The notes below the pieces were generated by a model, which searched no databases, was not told the DNA's origin, and was given only the letters and a program-made list of their open reading frames with translations. A stretch of DNA of 64,000 nt from Streptomyces sp. Root431. GTDB lineage: Bacteria > Actinomycetota > Actinomycetes > Streptomycetales > Streptomycetaceae. The stretch is from the NCBI RefSeq assembly GCF_001426585.1, contig NZ_LMEI01000011.1:308240-372239 (forward strand), in the 5' to 3' direction. Below, one piece after another: positions 27,101 to 34,269 of this stretch (its first letter is position 1; every line of letters begins with the position of its first letter). Made by a program: the position numbers and the translations under genes.

Positions 27101-27170
27101 CCACGAAGGCGGTGAGGATCCCAAGCAGTGCACCGACGACGGTAGCTCTCATGCGCATTGATGATTGCAT
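24114..27170 (-). CDS. Secreted GH31 alpha-glycosidase with NEW3 and NPCBM domains
   Basis: Extracellular glycoside hydrolase of about 1018 residues, probably acting on an alpha-glucan or related sugar. A signal peptide (MRMRATVVGALLGI...ATA) is followed by the GH31 N-terminal beta domain, a TIM barrel (about 240-590) with the probable nucleophile Asp in VAKLDVAWVG (near 358) and acid/base Asp in WSGDQSGTWEYIRW (near 409), distal beta domains, an alpha-galactosidase NEW3 domain (about 780-850) and a C-terminal NPCBM carbohydrate-binding module (about 875-1018). Start is uncertain: ATGs at 27170, 27158 and 27152 all keep the signal peptide, and none has a clear ribosome site. It stands alone, without transporter or regulator beside it. 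Confidence 0.9.
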   Translation of the reverse strand: MQSSMRMRATVVGALLGILTAFVGPGGSATAEPSDTTVGDVTGFAADGAVYRLTAGRTEARVSFVTADTFRIELAPDGRFTDPTGTDIVTPQGPPPATRWRDLGDRYELATAQVTLRVTKSPLRFSAVRADGTLLWSEAQGLTWNQDRTTQTLARGADEQFYGAGMQNGRGNTTHRDKTVEVGVDYNWNDGGHPNSVPFYLSSAGYGVYRNTYAPNTYAFTEPVTTTAKERRFDAYYFAGTGRDAVKDVIGQYTRLTGKPFMPPVYGLEIGDADCYLHNANRGERRTLDALKVADGYVENDMPNGWMLVNDGYGCGYENLSEASAGLGERGMKLGLWTEDGIDKLEEQVKAGQRVAKLDVAWVGAGYKFALDGCKDAHAGIEAHSDARGFTWAPESWSGAQRCGVQWSGDQSGTWEYIRWQIPTYAGASMSGLAYTTGDVDGIFGGSAKTYTRDLQWKTFLPVTMTMDGWAANDKQPFRYGEPYTSINRASLKLHEALLPYIYSHAHRATKTGVGLARPLALEYPDDPKAASDAAKYEFLSGEDFLVAPVYQDAVERDGIYLPKGTWIDYWSGRTYQGPVTVDDYSAPLDTLPLFVRAGATVPMWPGGIRSYTDRAPGDPIAWDVYPKGSSSFELYEDDGVTREHRDGRYATQRADVRAPNGGPGDVSVRIGPSKGTYTGKPTARPYAFTVHTGDAPGAVLLDGGKLPALTSRAAFDAAAQGWWYDRDERGGVVRIKTAALSVDRGFELKLTDTSAVGGAVQGASAVLSAPTGQELGAGAPGTVAVDVTAGTRDATDVRVTLDAPAGWQVTPAAPIGRVPAGTTRRVDVAVTPAADAKPGEAALTASARHRAAGTDRTATQRFAVGVMPAPPTADAWASDLVWLRSTNGWGPPERDRSNGESGAADGRTLTLAGQTYEKGIGGHADSDIEVYLGGRCTAFTADVGIDDEINGYGDVAFSVEADGKVLWTSPRLTGASATLPVDVDVTGARHVRLRITDTNGSNSGDHGDWAAARFTCA

Positions 27171-27217
27171 GGAGCCTATTTAGCGCAGATTCGAGCATCG
27201 CGACAGGACAAAAAGGA

Positions 27218-27254
27218 ACCGCCCCCGGACTTCGTCAGGAAGTCCAAGGGCGGT
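27218..27254 (-). terminator. Rho-independent terminator after mshC
   Basis: Sixteen-base arms (ACCGCCCCCGGACTTC, partner GAAGTCCAAGGGCGGT with a two-base mismatch) and, on the mshC strand, a TTTTT tract directly after. Confidence 0.9.
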
Positions 27255-27285
27255 CGCCTCACGGGCGGTCACGCCGGAGCGGGCA

Positions 27286-28515
27286 CTACAGGGCGACGCC
27301 CAGGAGCGCGTCGACGGCGCGCGAGACGAGACCGGGGGCGGACTCGTCGGTGCCGCCCTCGGCCGTCTGGAGTTCGGCCCAGCGGTCGACGGCGGCCAGG
27401 GCGGCCGGGGCGTCGAGGTCGTCGGAGAGGGCCTCGCGGAGCTCCTCGACGAGCGCGTCGGCGGACGGACCGTCGGGGCGGGAGACCGCGGCACGCCAGC
27501 GGTCGAGACGCTCCACGGCGTCCTGGAGGACCTGGTCGGTCCACTCCCAGTCGGCGCGGTAGTGGTGGGAGAGGAGCGCGAGCCGGATGGCGGCGGGGTC
27601 GACGCCGTCGCGGCGCAGCCGCGAGACGAAGACGAGGTTGCCCCGGGACTTGGACATCTTCTCGCCGTCCAGGGCGACCATGCCGGCGTGGACGTACGCC
27701 TTGGCCATCGGGAACTCGCCGGTGAGCGACTGGGCGTGCGAGGCGCCCATCTCGTGGTGCGGGAAGATCAGGTCGGAACCGCCGCCCTGCACGTCGAAGC
27801 CCATGCCGAGGTGGTCGAGGGCGATCGCGACGCACTCGATGTGCCAGCCCGGACGCCCGGCGCCGAGGCTGGCGCCGTCCCAGCTCGGCTCGCCCTCACG
27901 GGCGGCCATCCAGAGCATCGGGTCGAGCGGGTTCTTCTTGCCGGGGCGCTCCGGGTCCCCGCCGCGCTCGGCGGAGAGGTGGCGCATCAGCTCGGTGGAG
28001 TAGTTCGAGACCTGGCCGAAGTGCGGGTCGGCGTCGACGGAGAAGTAGATGTCGCCTTCGAGCTCGTACGCGGCGCCGGAGTCGCGGAGCTGCTCGACGA
28101 GCGGGACGATGCCCGGTATGGCCTCGACCGCGCCGATGTAGTGCTGCGGGGGCAGCATCCGCAGGGCGGTCATGTCCTCGCGGAAGAGCGCGGTCTCCCG
28201 CTCGGCGAGGCCGACCCAGTCGATGCCGTCACGGATGGCTCGCTCCAGCAGCGGGTCGTCCACGTCCGTCACGTTCTGGACGTAGTGCACCTGCCGCTTG
28301 GTGTCGAGCCACACGCGCTGAACGAGGTCGAACGCGTTGTAGGTCGCCGCGTGACCCATATGGGTCGCGTCGTACGGCGTGATGCCGCAGACGTAGATAC
28401 GGGCGACGGGGCCGGGGGCGAGGGTGACTCGTCCGCCGGTCGCGGTGTCGTGGATCCGGAGGTCGCGGCCCTTGCCGGGAAGGGCGGGGACCTCAGAAGC
28501 GGGCCAGGCATGCAT
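27286..28515 (-). CDS. mshC: Cysteine:GlcN-Ins ligase MshC (mycothiol synthesis)
   Basis: Joins cysteine to glucosaminyl-inositol, using ATP via cysteinyl-adenylate, in the third step of mycothiol synthesis. The 409 residues are a truncated class-I cysteinyl-tRNA synthetase fold: zinc-binding C43 in YVCGITPYDATHMGH, HMGH signature (52-55), C- and H-zinc ligands in GWHIECVAIALDHLG, and KMSKS signature near residue 285. It lacks the tRNA-binding domain of CysS, and ends ALLGVAL as in other MshC. The ATG at 28515 has no clear ribosome site. It lies next to the cassette of three genes below, a neighbourhood conserved in actinobacteria. Confidence 0.96.
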   Translation of the reverse strand: MHAWPASEVPALPGKGRDLRIHDTATGGRVTLAPGPVARIYVCGITPYDATHMGHAATYNAFDLVQRVWLDTKRQVHYVQNVTDVDDPLLERAIRDGIDWVGLAERETALFREDMTALRMLPPQHYIGAVEAIPGIVPLVEQLRDSGAAYELEGDIYFSVDADPHFGQVSNYSTELMRHLSAERGGDPERPGKKNPLDPMLWMAAREGEPSWDGASLGAGRPGWHIECVAIALDHLGMGFDVQGGGSDLIFPHHEMGASHAQSLTGEFPMAKAYVHAGMVALDGEKMSKSRGNLVFVSRLRRDGVDPAAIRLALLSHHYRADWEWTDQVLQDAVERLDRWRAAVSRPDGPSADALVEELREALSDDLDAPAALAAVDRWAELQTAEGGTDESAPGLVSRAVDALLGVAL

Positions 28516-28762
28516 GACCCGAGCGTAACCGGACAGGTGTTCCGGATACGAACCGGATCCGGGATCTTGACCGATTAGGCGCTCTTGCGGGTCGGAGGCT
28601 TGAGTGCATACCCCCCAGGGGTCCAGGCCCGCCCGGGGCGTGATGGCCGAAAACAATCGGCCCACTCGCGCCACGATCGCGCCACGCTCGTGCCATCCGG
28701 AAGCCGGTGCCCCAGCCGGAGCGCCGGGCCGTCGCCTCGGACCGAACCGCCGGGCCGGTGTC

Positions 28763-29569
28763 TCAGACCGGCGGCCAGGGGATCGCCGGCCACAGCCCCG
28801 AGGGCTCCGGGTGCCGCCCGCTCGCCCGCAGCGCGGCCACGCGCGCGCGTACCGCCGCCACCTCGGCCCCGGTCAGCAGTTCCGCCAGACGGGTCGCGAG
28901 CGGCGCTCCGGGCGCCAGGGACCGGTCCAGTCCGTCGAGGACCGCCGCCGACTCCTCGGGCAGCTCCTCGCCCGCCCAGCCCCAGAGGAGCGTGCGCAGC
29001 TTGTCGTCGACGTGGAAGGTGACGCCGTGGTCGATCCCGTACAGGCGCCCGTCGGGGGCCGGCAGCAGGTGTCCGCCCTTGCGGTCGCCGTTGTTGATGA
29101 CGGCGTCCAGGACGGCGAGGCGCCGCAGCTCCGGGGTGTCGGCGTGGACGAGGAGCGCGGTGCGGTCCTCGGCGATCTGGGCGGGCCCGACGGCCTTCCA
29201 GCCCTCGGCGGCCTCGTCGTCCTCGGTGAGGGCGAGGAGCCGCGCCTCCGGGTCGGCCTCGATCCACAGCTGGACCATGCCCTCCCCGTACGGGCCCTCG
29301 CGGAGCACCGTCGGCGGGATCAGGCCCCAGCCGGTGGCCTCGGAGATCTCGTACGCGGCGACCTCCCGCTGCGCGAGGGTGCCGTCCGGGAAGTCCCACA
29401 GGGGCTGCTCCCCCGCGACGGGCTTGTACACGCAGGCGGCCTCGCGGCCCTCGTACGCGACGGAGCAGTAGAGCACGGCGTTGGACGCCTCGCCCACCCG
29501 GCCGCGCACGGTCAGCTCACCGTGGGCGAGCAGCTCGGCGGCCGACAGGGTCTCGGGGCTGCTGCTCAT
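28763..29569 (-). CDS. SCO1664-family protein, PI3/4-kinase-like
   Basis: Uncharacterised protein of 268 residues that I assign to the actinobacterial SCO1664 family. It looks like a small kinase of the phosphatidylinositol 3/4-kinase type: VYKP (probable ATP-binding Lys), the catalytic-loop-like VINNGDRKGGHLL near residue 160 and the metal-binding-like YGIDHGVTFH near 185. Start ATG at 29569 overlaps the stop of the DUF3090 gene (ATGA), so the two are translated together. With the upstream phosphatase-like gene it forms a cassette repeatedly found beside mshC. Substrate unknown. Confidence 0.82.
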   Translation of the reverse strand: MSSSPETLSAAELLAHGELTVRGRVGEASNAVLYCSVAYEGREAACVYKPVAGEQPLWDFPDGTLAQREVAAYEISEATGWGLIPPTVLREGPYGEGMVQLWIEADPEARLLALTEDDEAAEGWKAVGPAQIAEDRTALLVHADTPELRRLAVLDAVINNGDRKGGHLLPAPDGRLYGIDHGVTFHVDDKLRTLLWGWAGEELPEESAAVLDGLDRSLAPGAPLATRLAELLTGAEVAAVRARVAALRASGRHPEPSGLWPAIPWPPV

Positions 29570-30156
29570 GCTCCGCGGCGGTATCCGTTCTGGCGCGGGC
29601 AGACGTGCCCCTCGGGGTCGAGCGGCAGGCTGCACAGCGGGCACGGCGGCCGGCCGGCGTTGACGACGTCCAAGGCCCGCTTGGCGAAGGACCGGGCCTG
29701 GGCGCCGCTGAGCCGGACGCGGAGCATCGGCGGGCCGTTCTCCTCGTCCTGGAGCAGCCGCTCCTCGGCCTCCGCGAGGTCCTCCTCGGACTCCACGTCG
29801 AGCTCGACGAGCGCCTGCGCCTCGACGATCAGGCGCTGCTCCTCGCCGTCCCAGGCGAGCGCCATGGTGCCGACCCGGAACTCCTCCTCGACGGGGGCGT
29901 CGAGCGGGGCGGTGTCCGCGATGTCGGCGGGGGCGATCGAGGGGACCGGGGCGTTGCCGCCGGTGCGGCGCACGACCTCGTCCAGAAGCTCGTCGATGCG
30001 CTCGGCGAGGGCGGCGACCTGCGCCTTCTCCAGGGCGACGCTCGTGACCCGGCCGCTCGCGGACGCCTGGAGGAAGAACGTACGGCGGCCAGGCAATCCG
30101 ACCGTGCCGGCCACGAAACGCTCCGGTGGGTCGTAGAGGAACACCTGACGGGACAC
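29566..30156 (-). CDS. DUF3090 family protein with C-terminal zinc ribbon
   Basis: Conserved actinobacterial protein of 196 residues, function unknown. It starts VSRQVFLYDPPERFVAGTVGLPGRRTFFLQA (opening part characteristic of DUF3090) and has an acidic middle. The C-terminus carries CPLCSLPLDPEGHVCP, a C-x2-C ... H/C arrangement likely to bind zinc. GTG at 30156 follows GGGAGCC. Middle gene of the cassette; coupled by ATGA to the kinase-like gene and 67 bases after the phosphatase-like gene. Confidence 0.88.
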   Translation of the reverse strand: MSRQVFLYDPPERFVAGTVGLPGRRTFFLQASASGRVTSVALEKAQVAALAERIDELLDEVVRRTGGNAPVPSIAPADIADTAPLDAPVEEEFRVGTMALAWDGEEQRLIVEAQALVELDVESEEDLAEAEERLLQDEENGPPMLRVRLSGAQARSFAKRALDVVNAGRPPCPLCSLPLDPEGHVCPRQNGYRRGA

Positions 30157-30223
30157 GTTCCCGGCTCCCTAAAGTCTCGACAGTCGTACTACAGCGGCGC
30201 GTCCACCCTACTGCGCGAAGGGA

Positions 30224-30913
30224 TCACGGTGCGCCCACACCGCCCCCGACCTCCGCGGCGCCACCGCTGTCGGGGGTCTCCCGGGGGACGAGTCCGGCGA
30301 AGTCGCCGGTGTCGCCGAGGCGGAGGAGGAAGGGCCGCAGCCGCGTGTAGCGGATGACGGTGACCGAGCAGGGGTCGACCTGGATGCGCTGGAAGAGGTC
30401 GAGGTGGAGGCCGAGGGCGTCGGCCACGATCGACTTGACGATGTCCCCGTGGGAGCACATGACGTAGGTCGCGTCCTCGCCGTGCTCGGCCTCGATCCGG
30501 ACGTTCCAGTCCCGTACGGCCTCGACGGCGCGGGTCTGCATCGCGCGCATGGACTCGCCGCCGGGGAAGGCGGCCGCGGAGGCGTGGGCCTGGACGATCT
30601 CCATGAGGGGTTCGTCCATCAGCTCGGCCAGCTTGCGGCCGGACCAGTCGCCGTAGTCGCACTCGCTCATCCGCTCCTCGACGTGGAGCGGAAGCTCCGG
30701 GCGGGCGTCGAGGAGCGGCCGCAGGGTCTCCTGGCAGCGCTGGAGGGGACTGGAGACGGCGGCGGCGAGCGGAACGCCCGCGAGGCGCCCGGGGAGCGCG
30801 GCGGCCTGCGCGGCGCCGCGCTCGTCGAGCGCGATCCCGGGCGTGCGCCCGGCGAGGACTCCGGAGGTGTTCGCGGTGGAGCGTCCGTGCCGGACGAGGA
30901 TCAACGTGGCCAT
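30224..30913 (-). CDS. Histidine phosphatase (MSMEG_4193 family)
   Basis: Phosphoglycerate-mutase-like phosphatase of 229 residues. The catalytic RHG is at 8-10 (ILVRHGRSTAN), the second Arg in SPLQRCQET, the Glu/Asp motif in SECDYGDW, and the second His in VMCSHGDIVK near 155. It corresponds to the MSMEG_4193 group that travels with DUF3090 and mshC. First gene of the three-gene cassette; divergent from corA with 76 bases between. The C-terminal 25 residues are Gly-rich and probably disordered. The phosphorylated substrate is unknown. Confidence 0.88.
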   Translation of the reverse strand: MATLILVRHGRSTANTSGVLAGRTPGIALDERGAAQAAALPGRLAGVPLAAAVSSPLQRCQETLRPLLDARPELPLHVEERMSECDYGDWSGRKLAELMDEPLMEIVQAHASAAAFPGGESMRAMQTRAVEAVRDWNVRIEAEHGEDATYVMCSHGDIVKSIVADALGLHLDLFQRIQVDPCSVTVIRYTRLRPFLLRLGDTGDFAGLVPRETPDSGGAAEVGGGVGAP

Positions 30914-30989
30914 GCGGGCCAGCCTAGGGGGTGTCCTGCCCGTACGGTCGGGCTCGCATCCTTGAGGGCGGCGGGGGAGAATACGGCGC

Positions 30990-31973
30990 GTGATCGTGGA
31001 CTCAGCCATCTACCGGGACGGGCGCCGGACTCCCGGGCCCGCCGACCTGTCCGACGCGCTGGACGAGGCGCGGGAGACGGGGGACGCCTTTCTCTGGGTG
31101 GGGCTGCACGAGCCGTCGGAGGCGGAGTTCGCCCACGTGGCCTCGGAGTTCGCGCTGCACCCCCTGGCCGTCGAGGACGCCTTGAAGGCCCATCAGCGGC
31201 CCAAGCTGGAGGTCTACGACGACTCGCTCTTCGTGGTGCTCAAGCCGATCGTCTACGAGCCGGAGAGCGACCGGGTCTCCTCCGGCGAGCTGATGGTGTT
31301 CATCGGCGACTCCTTCGTCGTGACCGTCCGGCACGGCGAGGGCGCCGCGCTGGCGGCGGTGCGCAAGCGCCTGGAGGCGGAGCCGGCGGTGCTGAGGCAC
31401 GGGCCGACGGCGGTGCTGTACGCGGTTAGCGACGCCGTCGTGGACCACTACCTCGACGTGGCGGGCGAGCTCCAGGTGGACCTGGAGGAGCTGGAGGCGG
31501 ACGTGTTCGCGCCGGCCGGCCGCAATCCGTCGAACACCGCGGAGCGGATCTACACGGCGAAGCGGCAGGTCCTGGAGTTCCGGCGGGCGAGCGGCCCGCT
31601 GGTGGGGCCGCTCGCCCGGCTGACGGCCGGTTCGGTGCCGTTCGTGCACGAGCACGCCCAGCCCTTCTTCCGCGACGTCAACGACCACCTGCTCCGCTCC
31701 AACGAGCAGGTGGAGGGGCTCGACCGGCTGCTGTCCGACGTCCTCTCGGCCCATCTCGCGCAGATGGGCGTGCGGCAGAACGACGACATGCGGAAGATCT
31801 CGGCCTGGGCGGCCATGGCCGCGGTCCCCACGATGATCGCGGGGATCTACGGCATGAACTTCGACCACATGCCCGAGCTGGGCTGGACCTGGTCCTACCC
31901 GGCGCTGATCGCCCTGATGACGGGGTGCGTCGCCGGGCTGTACCGGCTGTTCAAGCGGCGCGGCTGGCTGTAG
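30990..31973 (+). CDS. corA: CorA-family magnesium/cobalt transporter
   Basis: Homopentameric divalent-cation channel in the cell membrane, 327 residues. Long cytoplasmic N-terminal domain, a long stalk helix (about 140-265), and two C-terminal membrane helices, the first ending in the signature YGMNF (near 290) that forms the selectivity loop. The C-terminus RLFKRRGWL is basic, as usual. GTG start at 30990 (VIVDSAIYRDG). It ends 19 bases from the convergent ferritin-like gene. Confidence 0.93.
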   Translation: MIVDSAIYRDGRRTPGPADLSDALDEARETGDAFLWVGLHEPSEAEFAHVASEFALHPLAVEDALKAHQRPKLEVYDDSLFVVLKPIVYEPESDRVSSGELMVFIGDSFVVTVRHGEGAALAAVRKRLEAEPAVLRHGPTAVLYAVSDAVVDHYLDVAGELQVDLEELEADVFAPAGRNPSNTAERIYTAKRQVLEFRRASGPLVGPLARLTAGSVPFVHEHAQPFFRDVNDHLLRSNEQVEGLDRLLSDVLSAHLAQMGVRQNDDMRKISAWAAMAAVPTMIAGIYGMNFDHMPELGWTWSYPALIALMTGCVAGLYRLFKRRGWL

Positions 31974-31992
31974 GCCGCCCGGGGCGGCGGAG

Positions 31993-32778
31993 TCAGAAGG
32001 CCGGGGCGGGGGTCGCGGGACCTCCGAGGGCGTCGCGCCGCTCCGGCATGCGCAGATCGACCATCTTGTGCCAGCCCGCGACGCGCTCCCACGCGTACAT
32101 GCCCCGGATCCCGGAGGCGAGGGCGGCCGCCTTGGGCTTGGGCCAGCGCAGGATGCGGCCCATGTGGCTCATGACGGCGAGGCTGACGTCGCGGTAGACC
32201 TGGATCTCGGCGAGCGCGGACTCGCGCAGGGTGCGCTGGATGAGCCGGCCGTGTCCCTCGCGCGCCAGCCGGAGCAGCTCCTCGTGGCAGTAGGCGAGGT
32301 GGTTCGCCTCGTCGTTGTCGATCATGCGGATGGCGCGGCCCAGTTCGGGGTGGTCCCCGAAGTACGTGACGAGCATGTCCATCTGGTCGGCGGCCCGCTG
32401 CTCGGTGACCCGGCTGTGGGCGAGGTAGACGATGATGTCCGCTTCGGTCAGCGGCTCCTCGCGGCGCAGCTTGTCGTGGGCGAGGCCGATCCCGCGCTGT
32501 TCGAGCAGCATCGTGTAGTCGGTCTCGGGCGGTACGGGGACGGGTTCGAGGCCGCGCTTCTTCATCAACGCGTTGAAGATCCGGCCGTGCTTGTCCTCGT
32601 CGGCGCCGTGCCGGGTGATCTTGGGCGCGAGCCCGCGCATGCCCGGGGCGACGAGCGCCGCGATCCGCGCGTTCTCCCAGCCGCCCTGGGACTCGCCGCT
32701 GGCGGCTATGGAACAGAAGAGCCGGAAGGACTCGTCGTCGTCGATGATTTCCTGGAACAGGCTCTTGGCCGTGAGCAT
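31993..32778 (-). CDS. Ferritin-like di-iron protein
   Basis: Helical protein of 261 residues with a ferritin-like fold. Candidate di-iron ligands are seen in the helices ADEDKHGRIFN, RVTEQRAADQMDM and NDEANHLAYCHEELL (Glu and E/D-x2-H patterns). A role in oxidation or hydroxylation, or iron handling, is possible; no substrate is indicated. I take the ATG at 32778, which follows GGAGGTGG at a good distance. Alone between corA and the F420-type gene; the S. coelicolor counterpart sits in the same place as far as I recall. Confidence 0.8.
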   Translation of the reverse strand: MLTAKSLFQEIIDDDESFRLFCSIAASGESQGGWENARIAALVAPGMRGLAPKITRHGADEDKHGRIFNALMKKRGLEPVPVPPETDYTMLLEQRGIGLAHDKLRREEPLTEADIIVYLAHSRVTEQRAADQMDMLVTYFGDHPELGRAIRMIDNDEANHLAYCHEELLRLAREGHGRLIQRTLRESALAEIQVYRDVSLAVMSHMGRILRWPKPKAAALASGIRGMYAWERVAGWHKMVDLRMPERRDALGGPATPAPAF

Positions 32779-32937
32779 CGCCGCCACCTCCGTGCGTAAC
32801 CGCACTTCGTACGCCCCCGGAACACCGAGTCAAATGCGGTCCGGGGCGAAGGGCAACAGGAGGGCCGGACGGATCGGCCGAAAGAGTGAGACCCGGAGGC
32901 GTAACCGAGGGGCTCGGTGGAGCGTTGTTCCGCGTGA

Positions 32938-32978
32938 CGGCCGTGGCGGGGAAGACCCCCGAGCCCCCACCACGGCCG
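32938..32978 (-). terminator. Second hairpin after the F420-type oxidoreductase gene
   Basis: Fourteen-base arms CGGCCGTGGCGGGG and CCCCACCACGGCCG with one mismatch; may back up the nearer terminator or shape the leader of the next gene. Confidence 0.55.
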
Positions 32979-33047
32979 CAGGCCACCTCTCCTCACGGCG
33001 CTCTCGCACCGATCGGCCCCTGAGGGCCTCGCGGGCTTCGAGCGCCC

Positions 33048-33077
33048 GCGCCGGACTCCGTCCGCCGAGTCCGGCGC
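33048..33077 (-). terminator. Terminator after the F420-type oxidoreductase gene
   Basis: Perfect eleven-base arms GCGCCGGACTC and GAGTCCGGCGC, eight-base loop, 13 bases past the stop. Confidence 0.82.
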
Positions 33078-33090
33078 CGCGTTCTCAGGG

Positions 33091-34140
33091 TTACGCCAGG
33101 CCCGCGCGCTCCATCGCCTCGACGCCCGCCCGCAGGGCCGCCAGCCGCTCGTCGAGCGTGAAACCGGCCGGGGCGAGGGTGAGGGTCGTGACCCCGGCCT
33201 CCGCGTAGGCCGTCATCCGCTCGGAGATCCGCTCGACGGAGCCGAGCAGGGTCGTCTGGTCGATCAGGCTGTGGGGGACGGCGGCAGCGGCGCCCGCCTT
33301 GTCGCCGGCCAGGTACTTGTCCTGGATCTCGGCGGCCTCCTTCTCGTACCCCATGCGCTGCGCGAGCTGGTTGTAGAAGTTCTGCTTGCGGCTGCCCATG
33401 CCGCCGACGTACAGCGCGGTGTACGGCCGGAAGACGTCGGCGAGCGCGCCGACGTCCTCGCCGAGGGCGAGCGGCAGGGTCGGACAGACGTCGAAGCCGT
33501 CCATGGTCAGCCCGGCCTTCTCGCGGCCCGCGCGCAGGTGCCGGAGGGCGGTCTCCTCCAGGTGCTCGGCGGAGGGGAAGATCAGCAGGGCGCCGTCGGC
33601 GATCTCGCCGGTCTGCTCCAGGTTCTTGGGGCCGATGGCGGCGATGTAGAGCGGGATGTGCTCGCGCTGCGGGTGGACGGTGAGCTTGATGGGCTTGCCG
33701 GGGCCGTCGGGCAGCGGCAGGGTCCAGTGCTCGCCCTCGTACGTGAGGCGCTCGCGGGTCATGGCCTTGCGGACGATCTCGACGTACTCGCGGGTCCTGG
33801 CGAGCGGCTTGTCGAACTTCACGCCGTACCAGCCCTCGGAGACCTGGGGGCCGGAGACGCCGAGGCCGAGGCGGAACCGGCCGCCGGTGAGCGAGTCGAG
33901 CGTGGCGGCGGTCATCGCCGTCATCGCGGGCTGGCGGGCCGGGATCTGCATGATCGCGGAGCCGACGTCGATCCGTTCCGTCTTCGCCGCGACCCAGGCG
34001 AGGACCGTGGGGGCGTCCGAGCCGTAGGCCTCGGCGGCCCAGCACACGTCGTAGCCGAGGCGGTCCGCCTCCTGGGCGACGGCGAGGTTGTCGCCGTCCA
34101 TGCCGGCGCCCCAGTAGCCGAGGTTGATGCCGAGCCGCAT
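33091..34140 (-). CDS. F420-dependent LLM oxidoreductase (Rv3520c-like)
   Basis: Luciferase-like barrel enzyme of 349 residues, likely using coenzyme F420. It begins MRLGINLGYWGAGMDGDN and has the SAIMQIPARQPAMTAMTAATLDSLTGGRF block and LGLGVSGPQVSEGWYG typical of the Rv3520c group. Substrate unknown; such genes are often linked to lipid or steroid oxidation in actinobacteria. The ATG at 34140 has AAGGGG eight bases upstream; the in-frame GTG at 34149 would sit on that site. Divergent from the aldo/keto reductase gene. Confidence 0.88.
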   Translation of the reverse strand: MRLGINLGYWGAGMDGDNLAVAQEADRLGYDVCWAAEAYGSDAPTVLAWVAAKTERIDVGSAIMQIPARQPAMTAMTAATLDSLTGGRFRLGLGVSGPQVSEGWYGVKFDKPLARTREYVEIVRKAMTRERLTYEGEHWTLPLPDGPGKPIKLTVHPQREHIPLYIAAIGPKNLEQTGEIADGALLIFPSAEHLEETALRHLRAGREKAGLTMDGFDVCPTLPLALGEDVGALADVFRPYTALYVGGMGSRKQNFYNQLAQRMGYEKEAAEIQDKYLAGDKAGAAAAVPHSLIDQTTLLGSVERISERMTAYAEAGVTTLTLAPAGFTLDERLAALRAGVEAMERAGLA

Positions 34141-34152
34141 TCCACACACCCC

Positions 34153-34166
34153 TTACCCATCGGTAA
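34153..34166. promoter_or_regulatory. Small palindrome TTACC-CATC-GGTAA
   Basis: Inverted repeat overlapping the ribosome site region of the F420-type gene and within the divergent promoter region. Its form resembles TetR-family operators of lipid genes, but no regulator is beside it. Confidence 0.4.
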
Positions 34167-34269
34167 CGTCCCTGTGCGCCGGACTCTAGCGCGCGGGTCC
34201 GGCATCCGTCAGGGGCCGGTTGTCCACAGGCTCTCTCCGCGTGGTGCCGTGGCCAGTAATCTCGCGCCC

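Larger units (their letters stand above)
32779..33090. other. 312-base intergenic region with two hairpins
   Basis: No gene seen. Holds the promoter of the ferritin-like gene (right-to-left) and two hairpins at 32938-32978 and 33048-33077. Confidence 0.6.

Noticed and set aside
27286..28515. Cysteinyl-tRNA synthetase
   Set aside because: The 409-residue length, lack of a tRNA-binding domain and the neighbouring cassette fit MshC rather than CysS.
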